From the NCBI GenBank assembly GCA_029224185.1, contig CM055188.1, positions 31,272,900 to 31,336,899 of the forward strand: DNA of 64,000 nucleotides, in the 5' to 3' direction. Below the pieces are notes generated by a model. That model worked only from the letters and a program-made list of their open reading frames with translations, was not told where the DNA came from and did not search any database. The position numbers and the translations under genes are program-made. Shown one piece after another: positions 20,917 through 44,619 of this stretch. Every line of letters starts with the position of its first letter. Within the stretch, counting starts at the first letter, position 1. The stretch is from Karalla daura (Eukaryota > Chordata > Actinopteri > Chaetodontiformes > Leiognathidae).

Positions 20917-23900
20917 ATGGCTGGACAGCTGATATTAGTCCTCCTCATCTGTGAGTTCAACATTTTGCCTCTTTCCATCTTTATGAATGTAGACCGCTAT
21001 GTACAAGTGTCAGGTAACCCTATCATTGTGTATTCTTCTCAATGTATTTATTACATATAAATACATTCATTAAAAGATTGTTTTTCCCCTGCAGATTTCT
21101 CTCCTGAGAAGAGAGCACAAGGTGAGTCCAGGTTCTTACACTTTGGACAGTCAAAGACATGATGGATCAACCATGACTGATTAATATAAATTACCTTTCA
21201 AAAGCCTAATTAATGTTTAGAGTGTCGTGTAATTGTAGTACCCTTCTATATATGATGTGAAGTAACATGTTTACCTCTATTTTCAGCCCTCCAACCACCT
21301 AAACTGTCAGTGTATCCGTCAACAATCCTAGAAGCAGACTCTGCCACACTGAACTGTCATACTCCTCCATCTGTTACCGTCTCTCAGTGTTATTTCAATT
21401 TTGCAAGAAGTGGAGCTTCCAGAAGATTCTCCTGTCAGCAAACTCTGACAGGGACAGAGCTGTTGGGAATAACACATCAAAGACCACCTGTTAAGATTGA
21501 ATTAAGATGTTTTTACCTTTTATTGGATTCATCTCCTGAGAGCGACACATCCACCATCAGCATTCAGCGTGAGTACACGTTCACTTTATACAGTAGATTT
21601 GCATTGAGATATCCAACAACAGAATGCTATATTTTCATCTCATTTACACCAAATAAACACATTTGTCAGTTGTTTAATCCAACTTATTTTATTTCACAGC
21701 AAACCTTCCTCCACCTAAACTGACAGTGAGTCCTCCAGTGATCTCAGAGACCGACTCTGTCACGCTTAGCTGCCAGTCTCCTTTGTTTCCTTCAGTGTCC
21801 AAGTGTTTCTTCTATAAGACAAATGGAGGAAATATTGATGGGGTCTCCTGTAAGATTACATTGACCGGATCAGAGCTGCTGACCTCAAACTATAGTTCAC
21901 CCACTGAGGTCAAAGTCAGGTGTTTTTACACGGTAGATTTCAAGGAGGAGGACTGTCCAGCTCCACACAGCGCTGTCTCCTCCATTATCATACATGGTGA
22001 GTTACAGTATGAGTGTATTCTGCTCCTGAAATGGAGATGAAATCATACAAATTCTAGAGACTTTTTCAGTTGATCAAATGAAACATATTTACATTTCCAG
22101 CACCTCCTTCTGCACCTGCATTGACAGTGAATCCAGCAGAGATCACAGAGACAGACTTCGTCACACTGAAATGTCAGACTCCTCCATCTATTTATGTGTC
22201 TCAGTGTTATTTCTTCCTAAAAAGAGAAGAGTCTATTGAAAGTTTATCCTGCAAGGAAACCCTGACAGGTACTGACTTGCTGAGGAAGTCAGACCAGAGA
22301 CCACCTGCTGAGGTTAAAGTGGAATGCTTATACATCGGAAAAACTGGAGAATTAAGTTCTCGATCTGCACCCAGCACAACGTCCTCCATCACCATACACG
22401 GTGAGTGATACTCTCATTTTTGCATAGATCTAGTTAAAATAATGCATTTTGTTGTGCATGAGCAAAGATTTCTGATGTATTATTGAGTTGGGTGTCCTAC
22501 CTATTAGACTATTATTAAACTATATAACTATTAGAGCCTTGTGGCTGAAGGTTTTTCTTCCAACAAATCAGGAGCACACAGTTTAACCAGTCGACTTTCT
22601 GAAGATTGAGATCAGCTACTTAATGAATCCAGTCTGGTGTGCTTCTGCTTAGTAGGAACAAAAGCCTGCAGTCACACATCCTTTTGTGGAAAAGTTTGGA
22701 CACCCCTGCATTGTTGCATTATGGTGTAACATGACATTCACAACAACAGACTTTTATTTGGTAGTCAGGTGATGTGTGTCTTCAACTCTCCATCTATATG
22801 TATAAAGTTACAAATCCATTAAGCCAGCAGAGATGGTTTGATCTTGTAGGAAAAAAGTGGCAATTTGCTCTCAGAATCAGTGTGATTTATGGTATTATTT
22901 ATTCATGAGCTGCTACACATTTTCAAAGAAATCCACACTAAAACCCCTCACTGTGTCTTTTAAAGCAATGCTCCCGACAGATAGCGGACCTCAAACTCCA
23001 CTCCCTGTAACTCCAAAGCAAACACCAGGTAACATAAGTGAGCGCAGTCTGCAGCATTCGTGAAATCTGCTTCTCATCCTCCGGCAGGTTTCACTTCCTG
23101 TTTCACCTCTGCTTCACAAACAAATGAGACCAGGATGCAGTTTTTAGCCCTTTCAGTCTCATGTGGTAGACTAAATGCTTTATGCTTGCCCATGAATAAA
23201 ATTAAGTTGGCAAGCAGCATACCACAACAATACATAGCTTACTTTTCAGCAGCACACTCTAGTAGCACACTCTACAACTGTGTTTTAACTTAACTTGTGT
23301 TAATGCTATGAATGTATAGAGGAATGGTTATATATTGTAATATTGTCTTTCCTGCCTAGTCGCTAATAATGCTGCAGTATTTGTTCTCTTCCCATCTGCG
23401 CAAATATTTTGACATGATGAGTTGGTGCACAGCAACTTATTAGGAAATGAAAATGTCAAGTCAAATGTGAAACCAACATTATGTTTGCTTAGTTTGTTGT
23501 GATTGTTTGTCTTTAGCTCCGCTAGGTGTGAGTGTCAGTTCACCTGCCACTGAAGACAGACAGGCCTCTCTGAAAACAGCCTCAGGTGAATACAGACAGT
23601 AGTCATACATAAAGTAACCCTTGTTTCACATCCAACCACCAGGGATGACACCATCTATCTATCTGTAGGAGTGTCATGATTATACTAAAATGAGTCTCAC
23701 CTCTAGGGCCTTGTGTTTCTACACCAAACAACACTGATGGTATCAGTGCATCACTGACATCAGGTAAACCAACAACAGGTGATGTGACATTTCAGTTTTC
23801 AGTCTTTCACGCAGACTCTTTTATACTGTTGTCATATGATAAATACAGCTCATCTTACAGTTAAACACACCTCTTTAATGAATTCCATTATTCCAACATC

Positions 23901-25055
23901 CAAACCTCACACTGAAAATTGAGAATAACAAAAACTTTAGTTCAAAGATCCGTTCTTTGTTTGTTGGTTGTGAAAATATGAATGAATAAACAAATACTTC
24001 ATTTTAACAGCAGGGGGCTCTGTTCAAACAGTTAAAGAGTTAAGAGTTTGGATTTTTGAGTATTATTTAATATTTGGATTGAGAAAATTGTGGACTTTAC
24101 TTGTTCATGACCTTTCCTCTTCCTGCAGAGAAGATCATTCTTATCATCGGAGCAGTTGTGACTGTGGATGCTGTGCTGCTTGGACTGATACTTTTCTTTG
24201 CTCAAAGTGGGATCGGTGAGTTAAACAAAACATCAACCTCAGAGAAAGTTTGTTGGGCTGTTCATTTTGAAGACAATATAACATTATATATATTATATAT
24301 TATATATTAATATAACATTATTTTATGGAAGCAAAACAAAACAGTACCTAGAACAGCTCCATACTCCTGTTTGATCAACATTTCCTCACATCAATAACAA
24401 CTACTTGATGATTTTCACTTTCCAGACAAATGTACTTCCAATGGGTAAGAATCTGATTCCTCTGTTCTTTGTTCTCCTTTGTAACAAAAACCAAATGTTA
24501 AAAGATGTTTTTCATCGTTGTCCCTGTAGATCAAAATCAATCACTGCTGGTGAATCACAAGGTTTGTGACGTTTGACTCAATGATCACAGCACAGCAACA
24601 TGATTGTCATGGATCATTTCTACACGTTTTTGTTGTTTTGTGACAGTAAACTCTGGTTTCTGTTTCAGATGGATGGGAATATACAGTAAGTGTGAGCAGA
24701 TAAAGAAGAGTGGAGTCAAAGCTCCTGCTTCTACCAGAAGCTTTTTCCTTCATGCAGGTTCTTCTGTCTCTGATGAGACTGCTCTCCCTCTCTCTTCCTC
24801 CATACTTTTCACAAAATAATTCACAGGGTGCTCATGATGAAACCTTCTCTGTCGTCACCTATGAATGTAAAAGATGGTGAGCAGCCTGTTTCTGAATGCT
24901 TTAAAGTGTGTGTTGTTAATATCCTGCTGTCTGAAGACAGTCTAACAACAGTGAGGACAGTTCAGTCATGTGTTTTTCTTTCTTTTCAAAGAGCAATAAC
25001 AACAGCAGCAGAGAGAGAAGACACAGCAGAGTACAGCAAAGCAAATATGATCTAA
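20917..25055 (+). CDS. Receptor A: three-Ig-domain type I membrane receptor
   Basis: Exons: 20917-20950, 21095-21121 (signal peptide MAGQLILVLLI...), 21287-21568, 21700-21996 and 22101-22400 (three Ig-like domains of 94-100 residues, all phase 1), 22981-23028, 23517-23585 and 23707-23763 (Pro/Ser/Thr-rich stalk), 24129-24215 (transmembrane IILIIGAVVTVDAVLLGLILFF), 24426-24444, 24530-24561, 24669-24685, 24827-24876 and 24992-25055 (cytoplasmic). Each domain keeps four cysteines in the order L-C-Q, S-Q-C-Y/F, S-C-K and V-x-C-x-Y. The second replaces the usual C-strand Trp. Layout and tandem duplication suggest a leukocyte surface receptor; no named family is claimed. Joining the last two exons makes a TGA at the junction, so the tail may end there (…YECKR) or use another acceptor. 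AATAAA at 25289. The start is the ATG of the signal exon. Confidence 0.75.
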
Positions 25056-25288
25056 CATACAAGCTTTTACTTTCCTGCAGCTTTTGGTTTTAAATAGCAA
25101 ATATAATGTAGATAATTGATGTTTATGACTTTTTTTTCTCATGAAACAAACAATGTGAAAGCTTCATTTCATGTTGCTAAATGTTTTGTAAGATGATGAC
25201 ATGCATGATGTGCATGATGCATGATGAAGGCACTGTTTGGTGTACTCAGCTGTAGACATGACAGAAGATCAGTCTTGTAATCATCATC

Positions 25289-25294
25289 AATAAA
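25289..25294 (+). terminator. Poly(A) signal of receptor A
   Basis: AATAAA about 230 bp after the last exon. Confidence 0.4.
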
Positions 25295-25369
25295 TATGCC
25301 ATAAGGGCTATTGATTATTGACTCTGCAAGATCATTCCCTGAGTTAATCGTTGACAACAACAACAAACA

Positions 25370-26830
25370 TATGCTGCCTGCATCATATGTTTAAAGTGAG
25401 GCACAAAGGGTCACAGAACAAAAGCATGTCAGTGAAAGACATGACACATGGAGATGTGGGGCGAGAAAAGCCACAGATGAGCGTGGCATTGGATCTGGAG
25501 CAGGAGAAGAGGATTATATTTTTAAGGTCAAGGACGCAGAGATCAGGGTTCAGGAGCAGTCAACACACAAGGAGAAGGATTCGATGGTTGACACTGGAGC
25601 TACTTCCCACATTGTCACCGAAATAACCAAGTTTAAGAGCTTAAAGAGCTTTTGACGTGTGAGGTATGAACTCAGGGAAAGTTACAAGGTACAAGAGCAG
25701 AGGCACTTTTACAAATGGTGCACACAGGCCTAGCAGGTCCACTAAATACCGAGTCTATCAGTGAGTACAAATATGTGCAGTCATTCACTGATGATTATTC
25801 AAATGCAGTGTTTGTATTTTTTCTTAAGAAAATAAACGATGCAGTGTAGGCATCTGAAAAGGTCCTAGCAGGCACAGCTCCCCATGGAAAAAGTCAAGTG
25901 TATCTCATCTGATTACAGCACAAGTTCATGTGCAGAGATTTCCACACAATGTTGAGGAAGAATAGAATGAAGCACGAGACATCGGCTCCATATTCACCAA
26001 TGGCACTGCTGAGAGGAGCTGGCGTGCTTTGTTTGAAATGGGCAGATGCATGCTAATTGAAAGTGAGCTAACTGAATGTTAAGAAATATGTATTTACCAA
26101 ATGTTGTCATATTAATGTTTTGGATAATCTGTACTCGTGTTTGCAAATTCATGTGCTTTAAAATGCTGCACATAGAAGAAGACTTCTGAAGGATGGGTGC
26201 ATGTTTCTTATGTCCCTCTGAGCACAACAGACACAAAACAACTGCAGAACTGGTTTCAACTGGTTTAAACCCAAGAAGAAGAATAAAAAGTATCTGCTGA
26301 AGTACATGGCGCAACTGGGAGCCCACCCTCAAAAAGTTGTCTTCTTATCGACAACTATGTATTAAAGCTTCAAGCACTGAGCTGCTCCTCAGTGCAGATC
26401 TAATCATTGCTCTCTACTCCTTGCTGCTAGGAAATCTGCTATTCAAAAAGAATGGATCCTGTGTTGTTTGTGCTAAGAAACTAGGATGCCAGTCCTGTCA
26501 GAAAAAGTTTCTTAACACTAAATGTCTCTGGAACTAGGCTGTCCAAACAGCGGCCATAGTACACAACAGGTGCTTTAATAAGTAAACAGGGAAAACCTCT
26601 CACCAAATACTGACAGGCAAAAGGCCAAGTTTGTCCAAAATGCAGAAGTTTGGATCAGTATGTCACACCTACAAGCAGAACAAGGGACAGCTTGATTCCA
26701 GAGGTGTTCAGGGACTTTTTGTTGGTTATGACAAGAACAGCCCCGCTCATTGATTTATCATCCTGACACTTAAACGATTCAAAAACAAAGACTTGTTTAG
26801 TTTGTGAATGTTACAACTCACTTGGAAAAG
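25370..26830 (+). mobile_element. Ty1/copia retrotransposon relic
   Basis: Contains the aspartic protease motif VDTGATSHI (about 25590), an integrase core beginning HTGLAGPLN and SFTDDYSNAVFVFFL (about 25710-25820), ETSAPYSP (about 25975-26005), and after an inserted LTR the AVQTAAIVHNRCF, GKRP and GLFVGYDKN blocks (about 26540-26740) of copia integrase. Several stops, for example at 25848, mark it as dead. No LTRs of its own were found. Copia elements are uncommon in vertebrate genomes outside fish and some amphibians (general knowledge). Confidence 0.8.
26077..26517 (+). repeat. Solo LTR of the ERV family inside the copia relic
   Basis: It begins TGTTAAGAAATATG and ends TTTCTTAACA, and shares the gagctgctcctcagtgcagatct landmark with the provirus LTRs. 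The flanks CTGAA (26072-26076) and CTAAA (26518-26522) match at 4 of 5 positions. Removing the LTR plus one flank joins the copia integrase frame (…SELTE then CLWN…), which fixes both LTR ends. Confidence 0.8.
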
Positions 26831-26989
26831 TAACCGATACCATGCCTGGGTAATTGTAGGACAAAGGAAAATGATTTAATTAAAACTCAAAAGTTCTCAT
26901 CAGTGTACAACAAAAGGTGCTAAACAGGTGCAGGAAGAATAATATCAAAGAAATTCAGTCACCAGATCACTGTGTCTAGGGGTAGGGGC

Positions 26990-27570
26990 TAGGAAGGGGT
27001 TCGGAGGCATGGAAACATGGAAAGGTGATTATGATGATCTGGGTGGATGATTCGATAATTGCAGATGAAAAATGCACATATTTTAGTTGGAGTAGTAGTT
27101 TCATAGTATTTGCTTAAAGAGTAATTTATGAAATGTCTCACGTCCTCTTCCATTTGGCCTGCTGGAAATAGTTTAGTCAAGAGTGTGATCACTTCTTTCC
27201 TGGCGTTAACTGCCCTACCAGTGAGACACTTTTCATTTTACACCTTAATGTTGTCAAACTCTACTTGAAAATGTAAATATATCATGAAACATGAATAAAC
27301 ACTGGAGCAACAAAGTATTTGTGTGTTTTAGTCTTCTTGTCAGCAGACTAACATGAACAGATAAAATCATATTGAACTGTGGCTATCTCTTGCTCTTAGG
27401 CTTTCAGACAGGAAACTGCATCAAAATGAGGATGAGACACAACACACAATGTTTTATGGGTTTTCACAGTGTGGTTTCTCAGATGCTATGTTTTGTATTG
27501 TGGAAGAAACTAAGGGTCATTTGTCACAGTATAAAGTTTTGTTTCTGTGTGCAGACACAGTAACTATGGA
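26990..27570 (+). pseudogene. Broken copy of the 1492-2910 receptor tail
   Basis: 27170-27232 aligns with the exon at 2360-2416 (GN...SVI.S). 27400-27470 aligns with 2685-2740 (caggaaactgcatcaaaatgaggatgagacac). There is no open frame across them and the final YHLYATI exon is absent. It lies 2 kb downstream of receptor A, and the same relic follows receptor B at 35430-35830. Confidence 0.5.
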
Positions 27571-28066
27571 AGATACATGACAACATGACACACTTTCTGA
27601 CATTGTGGACAAAAACTGCAGACATTGTGATCACTGTCCATAATACAAGCCTGCAGTACCATGCAGTTATTTTCTGTTTTGAACTTTTCCTGTCCAGTGC
27701 ATAACATAAAAAACAGTGGTGTACAGTGAATGGCTGATTCTTTTTATACATATGATATATATATGATGACAAATGATGCTAATGACATTATGACATTATA
27801 CCATCAGATTTGCACATGAATGTCTTGGCTCCTTTCTTGTTTCTCTTCTTCAATATTATGTACAGGAAAGAGTCTTGGACGTTGAATGTTACAATACCTG
27901 AGATGTAAGAGCAAAGTTACACCTTGAAAATCAACACACAGAGAGAACAGCTATCTTCCTATTACCATCTTTCTATTCTATACTAGAATTAAGAAATTCA
28001 GAACTGTTAAACAATAACTCAGTGTGATGATTTTATGTGTGTTTGTGTGTGTGTGCCTGTTTCTCA
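27571..28066. other. Host sequence shared with the region after receptor B
   Basis: 27590-27760 matches 36050-36110, 36465-36540 and 37030-37070 (gacaacatgacacactttctgacattgtgg, cctgcagtaccatgca, tgtacagtgaatggc). The uninterrupted version here shows that the intervening blocks near 36105-36465 and 36540-37030 are insertions. Confidence 0.6.
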
Positions 28067-28210
28067 GAGCTAATGGGTGAGTGTGTTGTATTTCTGTGGG
28101 CTGTCGTCTCTCTGACTATTGCTGTCTGTGGTTTAGCTGCCAGCTCCACATAGCAGCTCTTAAATGCATCAAAGACGACGCTGTTTCTCACACTTGTTTC
28201 CTCGTTGCAG
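28067..28210 (+). promoter_or_regulatory. Likely promoter/5' UTR region of receptor B
   Basis: The block from GGGTGAGTGTGTTGTATTTC (28076) to the acceptor at 28210 is almost identical upstream of receptor C (38366-38500). AATGG|GTGAGT could be the donor of a non-coding first exon and TTGCAG at 28205 its acceptor. Receptor A lacks this block. Confidence 0.4.
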
Positions 28211-28232
28211 GGTGTCAGTATTAAACTTCATC

Positions 28233-34131
<5,899 letters not shown>

Positions 34132-34330
34132 CATACAAGCTTTTACTTTCCTGCAGTGGTTTAATAATAATAATAATAATAATTAATAACAAATGTAATT
34201 TAGCTAATTGATGTTTATATAGTTTGTATTTTTTTGTCTCATCAACAGACATTAATGTGAAAGACTAATTTTGTGTTGCTGGACTAGATGTTTTGTAAGA
34301 TGATGACAGGCATATTATGTTGCTATGAAT

Positions 34331-34336
34331 AATAAA
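34331..34336 (+). terminator. Poly(A) signal of receptor B
   Basis: AATAAA 200 bp after the last exon. Receptor C lacks an exact match at the same place. Confidence 0.45.
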
Positions 34337-34339
34337 ACA

Positions 34340-35430
34340 TTATAAAAATATTCCTGTGTTTACTGCTTCATGTTTATTCAGATTATTCAGAAATGATTAG
34401 ATGTACATTCAGTACTCACAACACCCGACATAACAGACTCATAAATAAAACTTTCTGTCTTTGAAAGCAAAAAAGTTACAGTTATTGTTACACATTCATG
34501 AACTTGGAAACGTCAGGCCTTGTGAGTTTTAATGGTTGATTGACATTAGTCAATCAATGGTTGATTGACATTGACACTGGCATGTTTTATTGTCTGTGAT
34601 AGATGACACTATGTGGATGGGAAACCTTGACATTAAAAGATTAGAAAACAAAAACAAAAACAAAAACATTGGCCCAACATTGACCCGATGCCAGGGTCAA
34701 CAGCTTTGCTGTTCTGAAGTTTGTGAGACCAAAAGAGGGAGTTGAGAGGTATAAGCATTTTGATTTTATTTTTTATCTGGTACATATAGTGTGCATGCTC
34801 ACCTTACATGACTTTTTGTATGCTGTATTACTGGAAAAAAAATATCATGTTGCCTATGATGTGACCCCTAAGTGAGCTAATTCTGCAAGAACAGCAGAAC
34901 TGTGTAGATAAAGCAAGAGTCACGTAAAGGACACACTAACCTCAAACTGTACAAAAATGTTTACAGAATAAGAAGATGTTGGGTGCGGTCCATGTCACTA
35001 ACACCATATATGGAAAAATCTTAAGAAAGGTAAGGGGGGGGGGTTTGTCATGACAGGCAAGCTATTGATACAAAAACATATTCAGGTCCACACAAGAAAC
35101 AGGATGTCCAAGCAAGAGGTGTTGAAAGAACACAGGAACTGTTGCATATCACAGGTACATCACAAGGATGCCATAAATACACAGGGGAAGAGAGACGGTC
35201 AGTCAGACTTCTTGAATAGACAACACTGTTGGAGCCAGGGAAAGGGAGACTGGCCAAGAGATCTGTATGCCTGTTCACTTTTGCTGTTACTCTTTTGGAT
35301 TTTAGAATAAAAACTGAGACCAAAATAAATCATATTATTTCATTAGAGAATGCTCAGGACTGGTTGAAGTCCAACAACTAACAAACAACACAAAAAACCA
35401 TCAACATTAACCAAACATAGTCCTACACTT
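34340..35430. other. Non-coding spacer after receptor B, possible LTR-like segment
   Basis: No gene seen. 35045-35335 runs from TGTCATGACAGGC to a late AATAAAAACTGAGACC, which could be an LTR of another family, but no second copy or flanking duplication is in the window. A G9 run lies at 35036-35044. Confidence 0.3.
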
Positions 35431-35850
35431 TAGTAGTAGAAGTAGTTTAGCAGTAGTTGCTTGAACAGTAATTTATGAATTCTCTCACTTTCTCCTCCAG
35501 GTTACCTGCTGGCAATCATGCAGGCAACAGTGTGATCACCTCTATCCTGGTGTTAACTGTTCTCCAGGTGAGACCCTCGTTTTACACTTGAATGCTGTGT
35601 CAATGCTGTGTCTACATGGACAACATGTTTAAATACATCAAAACATGGATAAACACTGGAGTAATTAATTGTTTATGTCTGTGTATGTGCTAACAGACTT
35701 ACAATAATTGATAAGATCATGTTCAACGGTTGTCTCTCAAACTCAACAGGAAAGAGGATGAGACACAACTTTCAGTGTTTGATGGGTTTTCACAGTGTGG
35801 TTTATCAGTTGCTAAATGTGTATGCTGCTATCTCTGATGAGTCCACTCCC
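35430..35850 (+). pseudogene. Second broken copy of the receptor tail
   Basis: 35510-35568 aligns with the exon at 2360-2416 (encoding GNHAGNSVITS) and 35745-35800 with 2690-2740. The acceptor before the first is TG rather than AG and there is no continuous frame. Confidence 0.5.
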
Positions 35851-36104
35851 TCAACCCAAAGAACACGGTGTTCAGCATTGAGCAAGCACACAGACCTTTG
35901 TATTTGTTCTTAACATGGATTTTTATGGAGGGTTTTGTCATTTAAGACAATTCATCCTTGGCCTTCACTTTATTTTGTTTTATTTTATTTTTAGGTTTTT
36001 GTTCCTGTGTGCAGCCACTTTACTAGAAGTTCTAGAAGACACAGGACAACATGACACAGTTTCTGACATTCTGGACAAAAACTGATGACATTGTGATCGT
36101 CAGG

Positions 36105-37030
36105 GTAATAATAGTTTTAGATTATTAATTTTAGTTTAGTTTTAATTATTCTTGACTTTTTTCCCCTCTAATTCAGTTAGTTATCAGTTCTTAGAGCAGG
36201 TTTGTTAGTTACTATTAGTTTTCATCTCTTTTTTCCAAATGTTTAGTTTTATTTTAGTTTTTATTGGTTTTGACTAGTTTTAGTTTTTCATACTTTGTCA
36301 GGCGCATGATTCAAAAGGTCTTGTGAAATAATTGTGGTTAGTTTTGTAAACACATAATACAGTTGCACTTAGTTTTTCTTTTTTTCCTTTTACTAATAGT
36401 TTTTATTTATGTCAGTTAATGAAAATGATTTTTCATTTCTAGTTTTGGTTATTGTTGTACATATGAAAGCCTGCAGTACCATGCAAGAGTTATTTTCTGT
36501 TTTTCACTACGACATTTTCCTGTCCAGATCATAAGATAGACAGCTTCCACGAGGGCAAATTGGTTTGTTACAGCATTTGCATACAATAAGAATAAGAATA
36601 TAAATTAAAGAATAGGAATACAAATGCAGTCAACAATGGCATAAAATAGTGAGATAAAAAGAATATCAATAAGAGTCCAGAATAACAAAGGCACTTAAGA
36701 ACACAAGATAAGTAGGTAAGTAGGTAAAGTGCAGCAGCAGGATAATGCTAATATAGTAATATATGAATAATATATGCAACAATAAGTATATATGGTAATA
36801 AAACTGTAACAGTAGAACTACAGTATAGTGGTAATGTCGTGATAACAGTTGTATATTATCAATGTAGCAGCAATAGTTTATAATATATGTTAATGGTATT
36901 ATAGTAGTAGTATAGTATAATAATATAACGGCTTGATAATGACAATAGCAATAACAGCAGAGAGAAAAGCAGTGATAACAGCAGTGTAATATGTAGTTTC
37001 AATGTGAAAAAACTATAGCAAGATATGCAT
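36105..37030. repeat. Two AT-rich insertions relative to the copy at 27.6 kb
   Basis: Compared with 27590-27760, extra blocks lie at about 36105-36465 (TTTTAGTTTTAG-rich) and 36540-37030 (rich in AATA/ATAG short words). Their ends are not sharp and no transposon family is recognised. Confidence 0.5.
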
Positions 37031-37101
37031 AGAAATGATGTACAGCGAATGGCCGATTGTGATTCTTTTTACGATGATGCCAATATTATATGGGCCTATA
37101 G

Positions 37102-38333
37102 GGGTCTGATCTACTAAGATCCCACATAAGGGGCAGTGGTTTGAGTGCGTGCAAGGGAAAGTGACAACAGGTGCAAACAGCAGTATGTAAATTAGGTCAG
37201 CCTTTCCATCATAGCATGCAGAAGAAAGAGCAAGAATTAATATGATTCCCTGGAGTTGGAAGTCCTTGTGGCTGAGGAAAACAAACACATCTGGCAAGGT
37301 GAACAGTTTGCTGCTCTCGATCACGGGCTACCGGCGATTGCACCAGTGGTGCGAGCAGCGGCCAGTATGCCCAGTCTAACCAGTATGGCTCATGCTCTCC
37401 TGTGGGACACTCGGGCCATTGCTGTGCACATCGAGCAGCTGGTCAGTGCCGTGTCTGGACCAGAGATGGTCGTACAGTCACTCACTGGAGGAGAGGAGGC
37501 TGTGGTGCAGGCAGTGGCTGGTTCTTCCATCAGCCTAAGAGCTGAGGGACTGGAGGGACTGGAGGGACTGGGGGGACTGGAGGGACTGGAGGGACTGGAG
37601 GGACTGGAGGGACTGGAGGGACTGGGGGGACTGGAGGGACTGGAGGGACTGAGGGGACTGGGGGGAGTGGAGCAGGAAGAGAGAGGGAGATGGAGGACCG
37701 GAGAGCGCAGGACCAGTGAGTACGCACGTACGCTGCGTAAAACTGTTAATTGTGTTTGGTACAAAAAAACAACCAAGAAAACAGAGCCACAGAGATTCTT
37801 GAAAAATATGTTTAATCAGGTTCGTCCTACTTAACATCTATTTTCCTCTTCCTTCGTTTCTCTTTTTTTGAACGAAAATAAAACGCACCATAAGTCGCTC
37901 ACAGTAAATACTCTCAATCAGAGTTCATTTTCTCCGTCTGTGTCCATAGTTCCGACGTCTCCTCCTGGCCACGGTGACAGCAGCAAGACTGGGAGGATTT
38001 GCACCTTCCTCTCAGACGTGTTAAATTTAGGCGCAAAAATAGTCACTGCAATCATTTCCAGGTTTGATAAGTCGTTGTGCGTGTGCTAGTATTTCCAATC
38101 TGCATATTCGCCTCCCAGGACTTTGCTCACACGAGCAGAAACGCCCTAAATCGCATATGCATTAAGGCCAAGGCGCTAAATGGTCAGTGCGTGCTGTCTT
38201 ACTCACTTTGAAGACACAGTCTATAGTGCCGCGGTAGTTAGAGTTAGAGTCAGTAGATCAGCTTGCACATTTTTTTGCGGGTGACATCGAGTTTGCATGT
38301 GTTTTTGTACTCTCAAAGCTCTGGATCAGGCCC
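37102..38333 (+). mobile_element. Non-autonomous PIF/Harbinger element upstream of receptor C
   Basis: It starts GGGTCTGATCTACTAAGATC and ends GGATCAGGCCC, inverted ends like those of the well-bounded copy at 55640-56608. The forward frame 37256-37834 (192 codons) encodes LEVLVAEENKHIWQG followed by AVVQAVAGSSISLRAEG and a GLE repeat. This is likely the element's MYB-like accessory protein, not a transposase, and has no DDE domain. No clean 3-bp flanking duplication. It ends about 30 bp before the block that forms the likely promoter of receptor C. Confidence 0.65.
37545..37672 (+). repeat. (GGACTGGAG)n minisatellite, second copy
   Basis: The 9-bp unit is the same as at 20044-20165, with about 14 copies. 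The antisense Harbinger at 56 kb has only the single-copy precursor. Confidence 0.95.
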
Positions 38334-38365
38334 TTTGTGGATATATACTGTATGTCATAGCTATT

Positions 38366-38500
38366 GGGTGAGTGTGTTGTATTTCTGTGGGCTGTCGTCT
38401 CTCTGACTATTGCGTCTGTGGTTTAGCTGCCAGTTCCACATAGCAGCTCTAAAACATGTCAAAGACGACACTGTGACTCACACTTGTTTCCTCTTTGCAG
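38366..38500 (+). promoter_or_regulatory. Likely promoter/5' UTR region of receptor C
   Basis: Almost identical to 28076-28210 upstream of receptor B, with the same GTGAGT and TTTGCAG sites. Confidence 0.4.
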
Positions 38501-38522
38501 GGTGTCAGTATTCAGCTTCAAC

Positions 38523-44613
<6,091 letters not shown>

Positions 44614-44619
44614 CATACA

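Noticed and set aside
37256..37834. 192-codon frame as a host gene
   Set aside because: It lies inside a Harbinger element with related copies at 19.8 and 56.2 kb.
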